A stretch of 64,000 nt of DNA from Methylococcales bacterium (GCA_028715725.1 JAQURG010000001.1:124001-188000), one strand, 5' to 3'; positions 9,201 through 21,460 are shown, counted from the stretch's first letter. Numbers and translations are program-made. The notes: generated by a model from the letters alone, not told the origin.

Positions 9201-9707
9201 TTATCCGATAATCTGTTCAACTGATAAGCCGCGCTTGGCAGCTATCTGGTTTGCATTACGCATGCTGGTAAGACCATTAATTGTCGCTCTGACAACATTT
9301 ATAGGATTACTCGTCCCAATACACTTTGCCAATACATTATGTACACCGACCACTTCGAATACCGCTCTCATAGCGCCACCGGCGATAATGCCAGTACCTT
9401 CAGAAGCGGGCTGCATATAGACTTTTGCAGCGCCGGTTGTATTCATGATCGGGTATTGTAGAGTATCGCCTTTAAGCGATACCTTGCGCATGTTTTTACG
9501 GGCTTGTTCCAAAGACTTTTGAATCGCGATGGGTACTTCACGAGCTTTGCTGACACCATAGCCAACTCGCCCCTCACCATCACCGACTACCGTCAGCGCA
9601 GTAAAACCAAATACTCTACCGCCTTTTACCACTTTTGCCACGCGTCTTACATTGACTAATTTTTCTTGCAGTCCGTCTGTACTGCCTTGAGCAGGTGCTG
9701 TCGCCAT
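9201..9707 (-). CDS. rpsE: 30S ribosomal protein S5
   Basis: The 168-residue S5 has the double-stranded RNA-binding N-domain ([21 protein letters not shown]) and the C-domain with [19 protein letters not shown]. In other bacteria S5 is a site of spectinomycin resistance changes and affects translational fidelity; the loop [10 protein letters not shown] here shows no obvious deletion. Confidence 0.98.
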   Translation of the reverse strand: MATAPAQGSTDGLQEKLVNVRRVAKVVKGGRVFGFTALTVVGDGEGRVGYGVSKAREVPIAIQKSLEQARKNMRKVSLKGDTLQYPIMNTTGAAKVYMQPASEGTGIIAGGAMRAVFEVVGVHNVLAKCIGTSNPINVVRATINGLTSMRNANQIAAKRGLSVEQIIG

Positions 9708-9716
9708 TTTATTCTC

Positions 9717-10070
9717 CTAAAATTTTAAGCCGGCTTCACGAGCGGCATCTGCTAAAGCTTTAACGCGACCATGGTATTTAAAGCCAGACCGATCAAATGC
9801 AACTTCTGTCACACCAGCAGCAATTGCTTTTTGTGCAATCCACTTTCCAACTTCAGCAGCAGCTTCTATATTACTGGTATTTTTCAGGTTTGCCTTAATT
9901 GCGGCCTGGGTAGTAGAAGCGCTAGCAAGCGTCGAATTTCCGTCGTTACTGATCACTTGTGCATAGATATGCTGTGAAGTTTTGTGAATAGACAAACGCG
10001 TCACACTTAATTTTTTAATCTTGCTACGCAGTTTTAATGCGCGCTTCATACGGGATTGTTTCTTTTCCAT
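9717..10070 (-). CDS. rplR: 50S ribosomal protein L18
   Basis: L18 (117 residues from the ATG at 10070) binds 5S rRNA. The core [13 protein letters not shown] and the end [24 protein letters not shown] are diagnostic. The ORF track begins one codon earlier at a GTG. I prefer the ATG because AAGG, formed at the rplF stop, then has better spacing and it matches E. coli (MDKK). Confidence 0.97.
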   Translation of the reverse strand: MEKKQSRMKRALKLRSKIKKLSVTRLSIHKTSQHIYAQVISNDGNSTLASASTTQAAIKANLKNTSNIEAAAEVGKWIAQKAIAAGVTEVAFDRSGFKYHGRVKALADAAREAGLKF

Positions 10071-10079
10071 CACTTCACC

Positions 10080-10613
10080 TTACTTTTTCTTGGCTTCTTT
10101 TCTTACCACATGCTCTTCAGCATATCTTACGCCTTTGCCTTTATAAGGCTCTGGCGGACGATAAGCTCTGATCTTTGCAGCAACCTGACCTACTTGCTGT
10201 TTATCACTTCCTCTTACAACTATTTCAGTTTGAGTTGGTGTTTCAACTGTAATTCCGGCAGGCACTTCAAAATCTACAGGATGAGAAAAACCAAGTGTAA
10301 GATTTAAAATATTTTCTTTTGCCTGGGCTCTGTAGCCTACACCAATCAGTGTCAGCTTTTTCTCAAAACCCGCAGATACACCGGTAACCATGTTACTTAC
10401 GATAGCTCTAGCAGTACCTGCTTGAGCAGTGGCATTTTTATCATCCCTATTCCACTGCATGGATATTACGTTATCGGTAATATCGACATTGATAGCTGGG
10501 TTAAAATTGAATGATAACTGACCTTTACTGCCTTTTACGGTCATATTGTTACCCTCTAGCTTGATATCCACACCATTTGGGATAGTAACCGGGGCTTTAG
10601 CAATTCTTGACAT
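10080..10613 (-). CDS. rplF: 50S ribosomal protein L6
   Basis: The 177-residue L6 starts [17 protein letters not shown] and has the C-terminal 23S-binding signature [19 protein letters not shown]. It lies near the sarcin-ricin loop and factor-binding centre. Standard spc-operon position between rpsH and rplR. Confidence 0.98.
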   Translation of the reverse strand: MSRIAKAPVTIPNGVDIKLEGNNMTVKGSKGQLSFNFNPAINVDITDNVISMQWNRDDKNATAQAGTARAIVSNMVTGVSAGFEKKLTLIGVGYRAQAKENILNLTLGFSHPVDFEVPAGITVETPTQTEIVVRGSDKQQVGQVAAKIRAYRPPEPYKGKGVRYAEEHVVRKEAKKK

Positions 10614-10625
10614 AACTCGCCTACT

Positions 10626-11021
10626 TTAGCAAACAGTACAAATAACTTCGCCGCCATGTCCAATGGCACGAGCGGCTCTATCAGTCATCACACCATTCGA
10701 TGTTGATACGATAGCAATCCCTAACCCGCCAAGAACTTTTGGCAATTCGTCTTTAGATTTATAAATACGTAAACCAGGTCTACTAACCCTTTTTATGCTT
10801 TCAATTACAGGCATACCTTTGAAGTACTTTAACTCAATAGTCATTTCGGTATGGCTACCGGTTGTTTCTGTGCTGAAATCGGTTATGTAACCTTCTTCTT
10901 TAAGTACCTTGGCTATCGATACTTTTAATTTTGACGAAGGTTGCTTAATATTCTTTTTACCTGCAGATTGACCGTTTCTTATACGGGTCAGCATATCTGC
11001 AACTGGATCTGTCATACTCAT
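10626..11021 (-). CDS. rpsH: 30S ribosomal protein S8
   Basis: The 131-residue S8 begins [18 protein letters not shown], like E. coli, and contains [20 protein letters not shown]. It is a primary 16S rRNA-binding protein. In E. coli S8 represses the spc operon at the rplE start; whether that holds here was not tested. Confidence 0.98.
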   Translation of the reverse strand: MSMTDPVADMLTRIRNGQSAGKKNIKQPSSKLKVSIAKVLKEEGYITDFSTETTGSHTEMTIELKYFKGMPVIESIKRVSRPGLRIYKSKDELPKVLGGLGIAIVSTSNGVMTDRAARAIGHGGEVICTVC

Positions 11022-11039
11022 TTTTTACTCTCCAACCTA

Positions 11040-11345
11040 TTACCAACTAGCCTTCACTACGCCAGGCACATCACCACGCATGGTTGCTTCTCTTAGTTTA
11101 TTCCGACTAAGGCCAAACTTGCGGTAATATCCATGTGGACGCCCCGTTAAACTACAACGGTTACGCACCCGTGTAACGCTGGAGTCCCTTGGTAATTTTT
11201 GAAGCTGTAACTGAGCAGTTTCTTTGTCTTCAAATGTTGCGTTTGGGTCTCTGATAATTTCTTTTAAAGATTTACGTTTGACATCGTATTTTTTTACTAA
11301 CTTTTTGCGCTTGTCTTCACGCGCAATCATTGATTTTTTTGCCAT
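11040..11345 (-). CDS. rpsN: 30S ribosomal protein S14 (long, zinc-free form)
   Basis: The 101-residue S14 is the long C-minus type: it has [21 protein letters not shown] but no paired CxxC zinc knuckle. It assembles late in the 30S head. Position between rplE and rpsH is normal. Confidence 0.97.
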   Translation of the reverse strand: MAKKSMIAREDKRKKLVKKYDVKRKSLKEIIRDPNATFEDKETAQLQLQKLPRDSSVTRVRNRCSLTGRPHGYYRKFGLSRNKLREATMRGDVPGVVKASW

Positions 11346-11357
11346 GTGGACGCCGCC

Positions 11358-11897
11358 TTAGTGCTTGAATGGAAAATTAAACAACTTTAATAACGCCAAA
11401 CCTTCTTCATCGGTTTGAGCTGTCGTTGTGATCGTAATATCCATACCACGCAAAGTGTCGATTTTGTCATAATCAATTTCGGGAAAGATAATTTGCTCTT
11501 TAACGCCCATTGAATAATTACCGCGTCCATCAAAGCTTTTTGGACTCAATCCTCTAAAATCACGAATCCGAGGGATAGATATGCTGATTAAGCGATCCAA
11601 AAATTCATACATCCTATCGCTACGTAAAGTAACTTTACAGCCGATAGGCATATCATCTCTTATTTTAAAACCGGCAATCGATTTTCTTGCCAGTGTAACA
11701 ACGGGTTTTTGACCGGAAATTTTTTCCATATCACTAACCGCTGATTGCAATACTTTCTTATCGGCAACAGCACCACCCACACCCATATTCAAGGTGATTT
11801 TAGTAATACGCGGTGCTTGCATCACAGACTTATAGGCAAATTGCTCTATTAAGGCTGGAAGAATTTTTTCTTTATATACGGACTCTAGTCTAGCCAT
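11358..11897 (-). CDS. rplE: 50S ribosomal protein L5
   Basis: The 179-residue L5 has [18 protein letters not shown] and the long signature [20 protein letters not shown]. It binds 5S rRNA and contacts P-site tRNA at the central protuberance. It follows rplX by 14 bases. Confidence 0.98.
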   Translation of the reverse strand: MARLESVYKEKILPALIEQFAYKSVMQAPRITKITLNMGVGGAVADKKVLQSAVSDMEKISGQKPVVTLARKSIAGFKIRDDMPIGCKVTLRSDRMYEFLDRLISISIPRIRDFRGLSPKSFDGRGNYSMGVKEQIIFPEIDYDKIDTLRGMDITITTTAQTDEEGLALLKLFNFPFKH

Positions 11898-11911
11898 GAT
11901 TCATCTATACC

Positions 11912-12229
11912 TTACGCATCAACAACTTCATTAGTTGACTTAAAGTATCTGACCTTCTTTCCATCTTCCAGAAACTTAAAGCCGACTCGATCTGCTTTTT
12001 TGGTTGCAGGATTATACAATCCAATATTAGATATACTTATTGGCATATCCTTGACAATAATTCCACCTGAAACCCCTGCATTCGGATTAGCTTTTTGGTG
12101 TTTTTTGACCTGGTTAATTCCCTCAACCAGAACCTTATCGTCTTTTAATATCTTGGTTACTCTACCGCTCTTACCCTTATCCTTACCGGTACGAACAATA
12201 ACATCGTCGCCTTTTCTAATTTTTTGCAT
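11912..12229 (-). CDS. rplX: 50S ribosomal protein L24
   Basis: The 105-residue L24 carries the KOW motif [21 protein letters not shown] at its N-terminus and [11 protein letters not shown] after it. It is an assembly-initiator protein near the exit tunnel. Spc operon, between rplN and rplE. Confidence 0.98.
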   Translation of the reverse strand: MQKIRKGDDVIVRTGKDKGKSGRVTKILKDDKVLVEGINQVKKHQKANPNAGVSGGIIVKDMPISISNIGLYNPATKKADRVGFKFLEDGKKVRYFKSTNEVVDA

Positions 12230-12243
12230 TTTCGAACCCTACC

Positions 12244-12612
12244 TTATAAAACTTCAGGAGCCAATGAGATAATTTTCATAAATTTTTCTCCTCTTAGCTC
12301 GCGCGTTACAGGCCCAAAAATACGTGTACCTAATGGCTGTAAATTGTTATTTAGAATAACTGCTGCGTTACCATCAAAGCGAATCACAGATCCATCAGCT
12401 CTGCGAACACCTTTACAGGTTCTAACAACTAATGCATTGTAGACTTCACCTTTTTTTACTCTTCCACGAGGTATAGCATCTTTAATACTGACTTTGATGA
12501 TGTCACCAATGCCGGCATAACGTCTATGCGAGCCTCCTAATACTTTGATACACATGACCCTTTTTGCACCGCTATTATCGGCGACGTCAAGGTTAGTTTG
12601 CATCTGAATCAT
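12244..12612 (-). CDS. rplN: 50S ribosomal protein L14
   Basis: The 122-residue L14 begins [19 protein letters not shown] and has the signature [20 protein letters not shown]. It forms an intersubunit bridge. It is the first gene of the classical spc set. The 37-base gap after rpsQ contains no convincing promoter, so it probably reads through from the S10 genes. Confidence 0.98.
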   Translation of the reverse strand: MIQMQTNLDVADNSGAKRVMCIKVLGGSHRRYAGIGDIIKVSIKDAIPRGRVKKGEVYNALVVRTCKGVRRADGSVIRFDGNAAVILNNNLQPLGTRIFGPVTRELRGEKFMKIISLAPEVL

Positions 12613-12649
12613 GATTTATTCCCGTTATTTGTATATAAATAGCTGAGCA

Positions 12650-12925
12650 CTACTTGTTAGCGCTTTCTAAAACTTGAACCAATTTAAAGGTTTTGTTTTT
12701 AGACATAGGTCTGCATGATGTAATAGCGACTACATCACCTTCCTGGCAAATATTCTGTTCATCATGAGCCATCATTTTAGTTGAGCGCTTGATATACTTG
12801 CCATACACTGGATGCTTTACAACGCGCTCAACCAGTACTGTTATGGTTTTGTCCATTTTATTACTGACAACACGGCCACTGATTGTCCGTAACTTGCTTG
12901 TATTTTCGATTACATTTTCAGTCAT
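12650..12925 (-). CDS. rpsQ: 30S ribosomal protein S17
   Basis: S17 (91 residues from [11 protein letters not shown]) has [22 protein letters not shown] and the end [17 protein letters not shown]. The track starts seven codons upstream inside rpmC. I chose the ATG at 12925 because it lies one base after the rpmC stop and gives the usual family length. It is an OB-fold primary 16S-binding protein. Confidence 0.96.
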   Translation of the reverse strand: MTENVIENTSKLRTISGRVVSNKMDKTITVLVERVVKHPVYGKYIKRSTKMMAHDEQNICQEGDVVAITSCRPMSKNKTFKLVQVLESANK

Positions 12926-12926
12926 C

Positions 12927-13118
12927 TTATGCAGCCGCCATTTCATTTAATACGGTTTGGATACGTGCAACATTGCGTCTAACCTTTTTCACTTGATCCG
13001 GCTTGGACAATTGCCCCGTACCTTTCTGCATTCTAAGATTAAATCGCTCACGTGATAAATCAAGCAACATAGCTCCTAATTCATCTTTTGATTTTTTACG
13101 TAATTCACTTGCTTTCAT
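12927..13118 (-). CDS. rpmC: 50S ribosomal protein L29
   Basis: The 63-residue, two-helix L29 begins [18 protein letters not shown] and ends with [17 protein letters not shown]. It sits at the tunnel exit, where it contacts SRP and trigger factor. It overlaps rplP by one base. Confidence 0.97.
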   Translation of the reverse strand: MKASELRKKSKDELGAMLLDLSRERFNLRMQKGTGQLSKPDQVKKVRRNVARIQTVLNEMAAA

Positions 13119-13531
13119 TACATTATTGTCCGAGCGGTAAACAGTGTTTTTAATGGTAGCTTAGCAGCTGCTAACGCGAACGCTTCGCGAGCCAGTTCTT
13201 CAGAAACGCCCTGTATTTCATACAGCATTGTCCCTGGCCTTACTTGAGCAACCCAATATTCTACACTACCTTTACCTTTTCCCATACGAACTTCTAAAGG
13301 TTTTTTAGTAATTGGCTTATCCGGGAAGATTCTGATCCATATTTTACCGCCACGTTTAACATGCCGGGTAATGGTTCTTCGAGCGGACTCAATCTGTCTG
13401 GCAGTTAGCCTACCCCGACTGATTGATTTTAAGCCATATTCGCCAAAGCTAACTGACGACCCGCGTACAGCAGTACCGTTATTTCTGCCTTTATGTTGCT
13501 TACGGAATTTAGTTCTTTTAGGTTGAAGCAT
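13118..13531 (-). CDS. rplP: 50S ribosomal protein L16
   Basis: The 137-residue L16 begins [17 protein letters not shown] and has [20 protein letters not shown] and [14 protein letters not shown]. The Arg-containing segment reaches the A-site tRNA elbow. Standard S10-operon position between rpsC and rpmC. Confidence 0.98.
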   Translation of the reverse strand: MLQPKRTKFRKQHKGRNNGTAVRGSSVSFGEYGLKSISRGRLTARQIESARRTITRHVKRGGKIWIRIFPDKPITKKPLEVRMGKGKGSVEYWVAQVRPGTMLYEIQGVSEELAREAFALAAAKLPLKTLFTARTIM

Positions 13532-13547
13532 GCCTGTGTCCCTTCAA

Positions 13548-14219
13548 CTATTTCTTGGATTCAGAATTAATAGATGCAATATGTGCATCCATATCGAATA
13601 CTTCGCCTTTGAATATCCACACTTTGATGCCGATAATTCCATAGGTAGTATTTGCCTCAGCAGTCGCATAATCAATATCGGCTCTTAAGGTATGCAGAGG
13701 TACTCGACCTTCTCTGTACCATTCGCTTCTTGCGATTTCAGCGCCGTTTAAACGACCCCCTACATTTATTTTAATGCCTTCAGCGCCCAGACGCATGGTA
13801 TTGGTCACGGCGCGTTTCATGGCGCGACGATACATGATTCTTTTTTCAAGCTGCTGAGCGACACCTTCAGCCACCAATTGAGCATCCAGCTCAGGCTTTC
13901 TGATTTCTTCAACATTCAATTGGACTGGAATACCAATCATTTTGGATATATCTTTGCGCAATACATCAATATCTTCGCCCTTTTTGCCAATGACAATACC
14001 AGGGCGTGCTGTATGTATCGTTATATGCGCATTATTCGCCGGGCGATTAATTTGAATACGACTTACAGAAGCATGAGCTAATTTTTTCTTGATAAATTCT
14101 CTGACTTTTAAATCTTGATGCAGGAAAATTGAATAATCCTGGCTATTTGCATACCATCTTGAATTCCAATCCTTTATAATTCCAAGGCGTATACCAGTTG
14201 GATGTACCTTTTGACCCAT
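13548..14219 (-). CDS. rpsC: 30S ribosomal protein S3
   Basis: The 223-residue S3 starts [20 protein letters not shown], has the KH domain [18 protein letters not shown], and the C-terminal domain [20 protein letters not shown]. It forms part of the mRNA entry site with helicase function. Length fits the family. Confidence 0.98.
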   Translation of the reverse strand: MGQKVHPTGIRLGIIKDWNSRWYANSQDYSIFLHQDLKVREFIKKKLAHASVSRIQINRPANNAHITIHTARPGIVIGKKGEDIDVLRKDISKMIGIPVQLNVEEIRKPELDAQLVAEGVAQQLEKRIMYRRAMKRAVTNTMRLGAEGIKINVGGRLNGAEIARSEWYREGRVPLHTLRADIDYATAEANTTYGIIGIKVWIFKGEVFDMDAHIASINSESKK

Positions 14220-14228
14220 TTTATGCCC

Positions 14229-14564
14229 CTACTCGAATTCTGCGACTTTAATTGTAATATGGCAGGTCCTTTTAAGGATATGGTTTGCACGTCCTTTAGC
14301 TCTTGCCTTAAATCTTTTCATGGTCGCCCCTTCATTCACATAAACGGTAGACACTCTTAATTCATCAATATCTGCACTTTCATTATGTTCTGCGTTAGCT
14401 ATGGCCGACTCCAGGACTTTTTTGAAAATTGCCGCTGCTTTTTTGGAACTGAATTTTAATGTATTCAGCGCTTTCTCGACTGGCAAACCGCGAATTTGAT
14501 CGCCTACCAATCTCGCTTTTTGTGCAGATAATGGGGCATTATTTAATTTTGCTGAAATTTCCAT
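14229..14564 (-). CDS. rplV: 50S ribosomal protein L22
   Basis: L22 (111 residues from the ATG at 14564) has [21 protein letters not shown] and the loop [20 protein letters not shown] that lines the exit tunnel. No deletion like those in macrolide-resistant mutants is seen. The track start is one codon earlier (GTG); both are possible. Confidence 0.97.
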   Translation of the reverse strand: MEISAKLNNAPLSAQKARLVGDQIRGLPVEKALNTLKFSSKKAAAIFKKVLESAIANAEHNESADIDELRVSTVYVNEGATMKRFKARAKGRANHILKRTCHITIKVAEFE

Positions 14565-14572
14565 CACTCGAC

Positions 14573-14845
14573 CTACCTTGATTTCTTATCGGCCACATGA
14601 CCTTTGTAGGTACGAGTGGGTGCAAATTCACCTAATTTATGCCCGACCATATTCTCAGAAATGAGAACTGGAATGTGCAGCCGACCATTATGGATTGCAA
14701 TAGTTAAGCCCAGCATATCTGGAATAATCATTGATCTTCTTGACCATGTTTTAATCGGTTTCCGACTATTGCTACTTACAGCATCTTCAACTTTTTTTAG
14801 AAGATGATGATCAATAAAAGGACCTTTTTTAATTGAACGCGGCAC
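14573..14845 (-). CDS. rpsS: 30S ribosomal protein S19
   Basis: The 90-residue S19 begins [20 protein letters not shown] and has [21 protein letters not shown]. It sits in the 30S head with S13. Standard S10-operon position between rplB and rplV. Confidence 0.98.
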   Translation of the reverse strand: MPRSIKKGPFIDHHLLKKVEDAVSSNSRKPIKTWSRRSMIIPDMLGLTIAIHNGRLHIPVLISENMVGHKLGEFAPTRTYKGHVADKKSR

Positions 14846-14857
14846 GCTAATTCCTCT

Positions 14858-15685
14858 CTATTTCTGCTTACGACGTCTGACAATCATATTGTCAGTACGC
14901 TTGTTTTTTCTAGTTTTGTATCCCTTAGTCGGCATACCCCAAGGCGATACAGGATGTCTACCACCTGATGTACGACCTTCACCGCCACCATGTGGATGGT
15001 CAACCGGATTCATTACCACACCGCGAACAGTAGGACGAACGCCTCGCCATCTTGTCGCCCCTGCCTTACCCAGAGAAGCCAGATTATGTTCGGAGTTTGA
15101 TACCTCGCCAATTACAGCCCGGCAATCCGCCATCACCTTGCGCATTTCACCTGAACGCATTCGAATGGTTGCATGAGCACCATCTCTTGCGACCAGCTGG
15201 ACAGATGTACCTGCACTTCGGGCCACTTGCGCACCCTTGCCTGGCTTCAACTCCACACAGTGGACAGTGGTACCCATAGGTATATTTCTTAGCGGCATAC
15301 AATTACCTGCCTTGACCGGAACTGTTTCTGAAGAAACAATTTCCTGACCAACAACTAAACCTTTTGGTGCAATAATATATCGACGCTCACCATCCTTGAA
15401 CAAAACCAGAGCAATGTTCGCAGTTCTGTTCGGATCGTATTCAATGCGCTCAACAACAGCAGGAACATCAGTTTTATTCCTTTTAAAATCAATAATACGG
15501 TAGTGTTGCTTATGGCCACCACCAATATGACGCGTTGTTATACGCCCCTGATTATTACGACCGCCACTTTTACTTTTTTTACTCAATAAAGGTGCAAATG
15601 GTTTGCCTTTATGTAACTCATCATTTTTGATGCGTACTACAAACCGTGATCCCGGTGACGTCGGTTTTGACTTTACAATCGCCAT
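14858..15685 (-). CDS. rplB: 50S ribosomal protein L2
   Basis: The 275-residue L2 has [20 protein letters not shown] near the N-terminus and the highly conserved [15 protein letters not shown], whose His is important at the peptidyl-transferase centre. Ends with basic [17 protein letters not shown]. Position after rplW is normal. Confidence 0.98.
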   Translation of the reverse strand: MAIVKSKPTSPGSRFVVRIKNDELHKGKPFAPLLSKKSKSGGRNNQGRITTRHIGGGHKQHYRIIDFKRNKTDVPAVVERIEYDPNRTANIALVLFKDGERRYIIAPKGLVVGQEIVSSETVPVKAGNCMPLRNIPMGTTVHCVELKPGKGAQVARSAGTSVQLVARDGAHATIRMRSGEMRKVMADCRAVIGEVSNSEHNLASLGKAGATRWRGVRPTVRGVVMNPVDHPHGGGEGRTSGGRHPVSPWGMPTKGYKTRKNKRTDNMIVRRRKQK

Positions 15686-15725
15686 GCTTTCTACCGTTTC
15701 CTATTGATCTATCACTTTTAATAAA

Positions 15726-16025
15726 TTAAGCAGCAGAGAATTCTATGTCATGACCAGGCTTCAGCTTTACATAAGCTTTTTTCCAATCTGACCTTTGGCC
15801 CAGTGTGCGGCCAGCTCTTTTCTGTTTGCCTTTAATGTTCAATACTTGAACAGAATCAACCTCTACGCCAAACATTATTTCTACTGCATTTTTAACTTGT
15901 TTTTTTGTCGCCTGTTTTTGTACTTTAAAAACAAATCTTTTATTTTTTTCAGCGGCAATAGTACTCTTCTCAGAGATAATGGGTGCTTCAAGCACACTCG
16001 CCAGCTGATATTGGTTTATACTCAT
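15726..16025 (-). CDS. rplW: 50S ribosomal protein L23
   Basis: The 99-residue L23 has [20 protein letters not shown] and [20 protein letters not shown]. It is the docking site for trigger factor and SRP at the tunnel exit. It overlaps rplD by four bases (ATGA), implying coupling. Confidence 0.97.
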   Translation of the reverse strand: MSINQYQLASVLEAPIISEKSTIAAEKNKRFVFKVQKQATKKQVKNAVEIMFGVEVDSVQVLNIKGKQKRAGRTLGQRSDWKKAYVKLKPGHDIEFSAA

Positions 16026-16642
16026 GCCAAGCGCTCCTCTAATTGCTTCAATGCACCTGGCGTAGCAATAACCTTATCGGCTGCGACCAATAGCACCGGG
16101 CTTAAATTCGCCGCTTCAATGACTTGTACATAAGGTATATTTCTTGATGCCAAAGCCAGATTTTCATCTACATTTTCAACAACAATTAATATCCGTTTCG
16201 CATCGAAACTTTTTAATTTTTCATATAAAGCTTTCGTTTTAGGAGTAGTAGGAAGAATATCACTGCTTACAGCCAAACGATCTTGCCTCAGCAACTCCGA
16301 TAAAATAGAGCGGATCCCGACGCGAAACATTTTTTTGTTTAACTTCTGCTCGTAATTCCGTGGTCTTGCCGCGAAAGCAACACCACCGGTTCGCCAGATT
16401 GGACTGCGAGTTGTACCGGCTCGGGCACGTCCCGTTCCTTTCTGCCGCCAAGGCTTAGCACCGCCTCCGCTGACATCCGAGCGAGTCTTTTGTGCTTTTG
16501 TTCCTGCACGAGCTCCAGCCAAGTATCTAGTAACCAATTGATGAATCAATGTTTCATTAAAAGGCTGACCGAAAACGGCCTCATTAACCTCTACTTGTCC
16601 TGCAGAGTCTTGTTTATTTAAAACAGGTATTTGCAAACCCAT
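16022..16642 (-). CDS. rplD: 50S ribosomal protein L4
   Basis: The 206-residue L4 has the tunnel loop [19 protein letters not shown] and the globular core. In E. coli L4 is the autogenous repressor of the S10 operon. Here there is no leader between tuf and rpsJ, so an E. coli-like S10 leader is absent from the usual place. Confidence 0.98.
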   Translation of the reverse strand: MGLQIPVLNKQDSAGQVEVNEAVFGQPFNETLIHQLVTRYLAGARAGTKAQKTRSDVSGGGAKPWRQKGTGRARAGTTRSPIWRTGGVAFAARPRNYEQKLNKKMFRVGIRSILSELLRQDRLAVSSDILPTTPKTKALYEKLKSFDAKRILIVVENVDENLALASRNIPYVQVIEAANLSPVLLVAADKVIATPGALKQLEERLA

Positions 16643-16645
16643 AGC

Positions 16646-17296
16646 TTAACCTTTATTTTTCAATTTCATTGCGGGAGTAATGATTACATCACCACCTTTA
16701 GCACCGGGCACGGCACCTTTTATTAAAATCAAATTCCTTGATGCATCAATGGCATGAATAGTTAAATTCTGAATTGTGGTTTTAACCGCACCAAGATGCC
16801 CTTCCATTTTTTTGCCCTTGAATACGCGTCCAGGCGTCTGGTTCATACCGATAGAACCCAATACTCTGTGCGAACGGGAGTTACCATGCGTAGCATCCTG
16901 CATACTGAAATGATGCCGTTTTACACCGCCAGCAAAACCTTTACCAATACTTTTACCTTGAACATCAACCACTTGACCAACAGAGAATATATCCAAAGAT
17001 AATTCTGAACCGGCTGACAAATCAATACCTTCACCTTCTTCGAGCCTGAATTCCCAAAGATTTCTTCCAGCTGTCACATTAGCCGCTGCATAATGACCTG
17101 CCATTGCTTTATTGACTCTTGAAGATTTTTTATCGCCTGCAGTTACCTGAATAGAACGGTAACCGTCATTCTCAACTGTTTTAACCTGAGTAACTCTGTT
17201 TGAATCAATCTGGAGAACAGTAACAGGTACCGATGAACCATCTTCAGAAAAAACTCTGGTCATACCACATTTACGACCTATAAGACCTATTGACAT
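16646..17296 (-). CDS. rplC: 50S ribosomal protein L3
   Basis: The 216-residue L3 begins [20 protein letters not shown] and has the extension [20 protein letters not shown], whose Gln is methylated by PrmB in E. coli. It nucleates 50S assembly. Located between rpsJ and rplD. Confidence 0.98.
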   Translation of the reverse strand: MSIGLIGRKCGMTRVFSEDGSSVPVTVLQIDSNRVTQVKTVENDGYRSIQVTAGDKKSSRVNKAMAGHYAAANVTAGRNLWEFRLEEGEGIDLSAGSELSLDIFSVGQVVDVQGKSIGKGFAGGVKRHHFSMQDATHGNSRSHRVLGSIGMNQTPGRVFKGKKMEGHLGAVKTTIQNLTIHAIDASRNLILIKGAVPGAKGGDVIITPAMKLKNKG

Positions 17297-17314
17297 CTGC
17301 CAATTCCTCTATCT

Positions 17315-17626
17315 TTAATTCAACTTTATTTGAACATCAACGCCCGCTGCAAGATCTAACTTCATCAATGCATCTACGGTTTTTTCTGTTGGCTCAACGA
17401 TATCCAGCAATCTTTTATACGTTCTTAATTCATATTGATCTCTCGCGTCTTTATTGACATGCGGAGAAATCAAAACCGTAAAACGTTCTTTTTTAGTAGG
17501 CAAGGGAATGGGCCCTTTAACTTGGGCGCCTGTTCTCCTGGCTGTTTCTACTATCTCACCAGCCGATTGATCGATCAATTTATGGTCAAAAGATTTCAAT
17601 CGGATTCTGATAGTTTGATTAGACAT
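17315..17626 (-). CDS. rpsJ: 30S ribosomal protein S10 / NusE
   Basis: The 103-residue S10 has [20 protein letters not shown] and [20 protein letters not shown]. Besides its ribosomal role it is NusE, the NusG and NusB partner in antitermination. It begins only five bases after the tuf stop, so the str and S10 operons are joined without a promoter gap. Confidence 0.98.
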   Translation of the reverse strand: MSNQTIRIRLKSFDHKLIDQSAGEIVETARRTGAQVKGPIPLPTKKERFTVLISPHVNKDARDQYELRTYKRLLDIVEPTEKTVDALMKLDLAAGVDVQIKLN

Positions 17627-17631
17627 ATTTC

Positions 17632-18822
17632 TTACTCAATTATAGATGCAACAACGCCCGCACCAACAGTACGACCACCTTCACGGATTGCGAAGCGCAA
17701 ACCCTCTTCCATTGCGATCGGAGAAATCAACTTGACTTTCACCGAAATATTATCGCCCGGCATCACCATTTCAACGCCTTCCGGCAGATCAACCGCACCG
17801 GTGACATCAGTGGTTCTAAAGTAGAACTGGGGACGATAGCCATTAAAGAAAGGCGTATGACGTCCGCCTTCGTCTTTTGACAAGACATAAATTTCAGCAT
17901 TAAAATGCGCATGCGGTTTGATGGTGCCTTTATGAGCCAATACCTGTCCACGCTCAACGTCGTCTCTTTTGGTGCCTCTTAACAGCAGACCCACGTTATC
18001 GCCGGCTTCACCCTGATCCAGCAATTTACGGAACATTTCCACACCGGTAACGGTGGTGGTGACGGTCGGACGGATACCGACAATTTCAACTTCCTGACCT
18101 ACCTTGATCACGCCGCGCTCAATACGACCCGTCACCACGGTGCCACGGCCTGAAATCGAGAATACGTCTTCAATCGGCATCAGGAAAGCGCCGTCAACGG
18201 CTCTTTCAGGCAATGGGATATAGCTGTCCAGCGCTTCAACCAGTCTGACCACTGACGGCATGCCGATATCGCTTTCATCGCCTTGCAATGCCAGCAGGGC
18301 TGAACCTTTAATGATCGGGGTGTCATCGCCAGGAAATTCATACATATCCAGCAATTCTCTGAGTTCCATTTCAACCAGTTCGATCAACTCTTCATCGTCA
18401 ACCATATCGGCTTTGTTCAGGAACACCACGATGTAAGGCACGCCGACCTGTCTTGATAACAGGATGTGCTCTCTGGTTTGCGGCATCGGGCCGTCAGCGG
18501 CGGAACAAACGAGAATCGCGCCGTCCATTTGCGCCGCACCGGTGATCATGTTTTTGACATAGTCAGCATGGCCTGGGCAGTCAACGTGTGCATAATGGCG
18601 GGCCGCTGATTCATATTCCACGTGCGAGGTCGCAATGGTAATACCACGCGCACGCTCTTCAGGTGCATTATCAATCTGATCAAACGCTTTAACAGCACCA
18701 CCGTGCAATTTAGCCATAACAGTGGTTAAAGCAGCAGTAAGCGTTGTCTTGCCGTGGTCAACGTGTCCGATTGTACCTACGTTTACGTGCGGCTTACTGC
18801 GTGAAAATTTTTCTTTGGCCAT
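17632..18822 (-). CDS. tuf: Elongation factor Tu, str-operon copy
   Basis: The 396-residue GTPase that delivers aminoacyl-tRNA has [10 protein letters not shown] (P-loop), [24 protein letters not shown] in the guanine-specificity motif (Ala in place of the usual Cys) and the barrel domains ending [11 protein letters not shown]. It is almost identical to the second copy at 33990-35180; the only protein difference is Ile versus Val two residues from the end. It follows fusA by 26 bases and leads directly into rpsJ. Confidence 0.98.
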   Translation of the reverse strand: MAKEKFSRSKPHVNVGTIGHVDHGKTTLTAALTTVMAKLHGGAVKAFDQIDNAPEERARGITIATSHVEYESAARHYAHVDCPGHADYVKNMITGAAQMDGAILVCSAADGPMPQTREHILLSRQVGVPYIVVFLNKADMVDDEELIELVEMELRELLDMYEFPGDDTPIIKGSALLALQGDESDIGMPSVVRLVEALDSYIPLPERAVDGAFLMPIEDVFSISGRGTVVTGRIERGVIKVGQEVEIVGIRPTVTTTVTGVEMFRKLLDQGEAGDNVGLLLRGTKRDDVERGQVLAHKGTIKPHAHFNAEIYVLSKDEGGRHTPFFNGYRPQFYFRTTDVTGAVDLPEGVEMVMPGDNISVKVKLISPIAMEEGLRFAIREGGRTVGAGVVASIIE

Positions 18823-18848
18823 GAGTTAATACCTTTATGTTATTCAAT

Positions 18849-20945
18849 TTATGAAGATTTTTTAATTATCGCTTCCGCAATATGAGCAGGCGTTTCATTG
18901 TATTTTTCAAACTGCATACTGTAGGTAGCTCGCCCTTGTGTTGTGGAACGCAAATCTGTTGCATAACCGAACATTTCCGCCAGCGGAACTTCGCAGCTTA
19001 CTGTTTTACCTGACGGGGTATCTTCCATCCCGTGAATTATACCACGACGTCTATTAATATCCCCAACAACATCGCCCATATATTCTTCAGGTGTAGCTAT
19101 TTCAACTTTCATTATCGGCTCAAGCAAAACCGGATCTGCTTTTCTTGCTCCTTCCCTGAAACACATTGACCCTGCAATTTTGAAGGCCATTTCATTCGAA
19201 TCCACATCATGGTAAGAACCATCAAATAAGGAAACCTTTACATCCAGAACAGGAAAACCGGCGAGAACGCCACTCTTCAACTGTTCCTGTACACCCTTAT
19301 CTACCGCAGGAATGTACTCCTTGGGGACAACCCCAGCGACAATTTCATTATGAAATTCATATCCAGCTCCGGGCTGTAGCGGCTCAATCCGCAACCAAAC
19401 ATGACCGTATTGCCCACGACCACCTGACTGCCTGATAAACTTGCCTTCGTGCTCCACGGATTTACGGATTGTTTCCCTGTATGCTACTTGTGGCGCACCA
19501 ACATTAGCATCAACATTAAACTCTCTTTTCATCCGGTCAACCAATATTTCCAGATGAAGCTCACCCATACCTGAAATAATTATTTGACCCGACTCTTCGT
19601 CAGTATGCACTCTGAATGACGGGTCCTCCTGAGCCAGCTTGCTTAATGCAACCCCCATTTTCTCCTGATCAGCCTTGGTTTTAGGCTCAACTGCAACCGA
19701 AATAACCGGTTCTGGAAAATCCATTCGCTCAAGAACAATAACCGACTTGAGATCACATAAGGTATCGCCTGTCGTAATATCTTTAAGGCCGATAGCGGCT
19801 GCAATATCTCCAGCACAAACTTCCTTGACCTCTTCGCGGCTGTTGGCATGCATCTGAACAATACGGCCAATACGTCCTTTTTTATCTTTTACTGAATTAT
19901 AAACGCTGTCCCCGGAATTCAGGATGCCAGAATAAACTCTAAAAAAGACCAATGTTCCGACAAATGGATCTGACGCAATTTTGAACGCCAAGGCCGAAAA
20001 AGGCTCATCATCACTTGCATGACGTTCGGCTTCAGTGACTCCATCTTCAAGAAGCCCCTTTATCGCCTTAATGTCTGTAGGTGCCGGCAAATAATCGAGA
20101 ACGGCATCCAGCATTGCTTGAACACCTTTATTTTTAAAGGCTGATCCACAAAAGGCAGGAGCTATCTTGTTGTTTATCGTAAGAGTACGAATACCCTGCT
20201 TTATTTCTTCTTCTGCCAGAATCCCTTCTTCGAGATATTTTTCCATTAATACTTCGTCAGCTTCAGCAGCAGCCTCAACCATATGCTCTCTCCACGTTTC
20301 GCAGAGTGATTGCATATGAGCCGGAATTTCTCTTTTTTCGAAAGTCATGCCCATATTGGATTCATGCCAATAAATGGCTTTCATCTCGATGAGATCAACA
20401 ACTCCCTCGAAGCAATCCTCAGCACCAATAGGCAACTGCAAAGGCACCGCATTACTACCCAGACGCGACTTAATCTGCTCAATTACTTTCAGAAAATCGG
20501 CGCCGGACCGATCCATCTTATTGACAAAGACCAGACGAGGCACATGATACTTATCGGCCTGACGCCAGACTGTTTCCGATTGGGGCTCGACTCCCCCTAC
20601 CGCGCAAAAAACGGCGCAAGCACCATCCAGAACACGCAACGAGCGCTCAACCTCAATAGTAAAGTCAACATGCCCGGGCGTATCTATAATATTTATTCTA
20701 TGCTGCGGATACTGCTTTTCCATGCCACTCCAAAAACAAGTAGTCGCAGCCGAGGTGATGGTAATCCCTCGCTCCTGCTCCTGTTCCATCCAGTCCATGG
20801 TTGCAGCACCATCGTGCACCTCACCTATTTTGTGAGATACACCTGTGTAGTAGAGTATTCGTTCTGTAGTTGTGGTCTTACCTGCATCAATATGAGCCAT
20901 GATGCCAATATTACGATAACGATCTATTGGAGTATTACGCGCCAC
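18849..20945 (-). CDS. fusA: Elongation factor G
   Basis: EF-G is the translocation GTPase. Visible are the P-loop [47 protein letters not shown] and domain [15 protein letters not shown]. The track uses a TTG at 20972 that abuts the rpsG stop. I prefer the GTG at 20943-20945, which gives [14 protein letters not shown] like other EF-Gs and 698 residues; neither start has a strong ribosome-binding site. Domain IV carries the expected Gly-Gly-Arg-Gly loop. Confidence 0.96.
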   Translation of the reverse strand: MARNTPIDRYRNIGIMAHIDAGKTTTTERILYYTGVSHKIGEVHDGAATMDWMEQEQERGITITSAATTCFWSGMEKQYPQHRINIIDTPGHVDFTIEVERSLRVLDGACAVFCAVGGVEPQSETVWRQADKYHVPRLVFVNKMDRSGADFLKVIEQIKSRLGSNAVPLQLPIGAEDCFEGVVDLIEMKAIYWHESNMGMTFEKREIPAHMQSLCETWREHMVEAAAEADEVLMEKYLEEGILAEEEIKQGIRTLTINNKIAPAFCGSAFKNKGVQAMLDAVLDYLPAPTDIKAIKGLLEDGVTEAERHASDDEPFSALAFKIASDPFVGTLVFFRVYSGILNSGDSVYNSVKDKKGRIGRIVQMHANSREEVKEVCAGDIAAAIGLKDITTGDTLCDLKSVIVLERMDFPEPVISVAVEPKTKADQEKMGVALSKLAQEDPSFRVHTDEESGQIIISGMGELHLEILVDRMKREFNVDANVGAPQVAYRETIRKSVEHEGKFIRQSGGRGQYGHVWLRIEPLQPGAGYEFHNEIVAGVVPKEYIPAVDKGVQEQLKSGVLAGFPVLDVKVSLFDGSYHDVDSNEMAFKIAGSMCFREGARKADPVLLEPIMKVEIATPEEYMGDVVGDINRRRGIIHGMEDTPSGKTVSCEVPLAEMFGYATDLRSTTQGRATYSMQFEKYNETPAHIAEAIIKKSS

Positions 20946-20972
20946 AAAATCACAAGTCCGCTTCTTTACCAA

Positions 20973-21443
20973 TTACCAGCGATAATGAGAGAAAGCCTTA
21001 TTGGCTTCAGCCATTCTATGAGTATCTTCGCGTTTCTTTGCCGCTGAACCCCTGCCTTCAAAAGCATCCATCAATTCACCAGCCAGCTTCGCAGACATAT
21101 TCCTTTCGTTTCTTTTATGAGACGCATCGATTAACCAACGCATCGCTAAAGCCATACGCCTGGAAGGACGCACCTCGACAGGAACCTGATAGGTTGCACC
21201 ACCGACCCGGCGAGACTTAACCTCAACTCTAGGCTGCACATTTTCAAGCGCCCTGGAAAGCACATCCAAAGGCTCAGCATGACCCTTGACCCCAATCACA
21301 TCCAAAGCCCCATATACGATACTTTCTGCGACTGATTTTTTGCCGCTTTCCATGATCATATTCATAAACTTGGTCAGCATTACACTGCCAAATCTTGGAT
21401 CCGGTATTATCTCTCTTTTGGTAGCAACTCTTCTTCTAGACAT
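20973..21443 (-). CDS. rpsG: 30S ribosomal protein S7
   Basis: The 156-residue S7 begins [20 protein letters not shown] and ends [13 protein letters not shown]. It nucleates the 30S head and represses the str operon in E. coli. It lies 17 bases after rpsL and directly before fusA. Confidence 0.98.
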   Translation of the reverse strand: MSRRRVATKREIIPDPRFGSVMLTKFMNMIMESGKKSVAESIVYGALDVIGVKGHAEPLDVLSRALENVQPRVEVKSRRVGGATYQVPVEVRPSRRMALAMRWLIDASHKRNERNMSAKLAGELMDAFEGRGSAAKKREDTHRMAEANKAFSHYRW

Positions 21444-21460
21444 TTCTTATAAACTCACTA

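Noticed and set aside
20946-20972. TTG start of fusA
   Set aside because: It adds nine residues not found in EF-G; the GTG at 20943-20945 gives the standard N-terminus.
20310-21047. 245-codon plus-strand ORF
   Set aside because: It is a shadow antisense to fusA and rpsG, with composition unlike a real protein.
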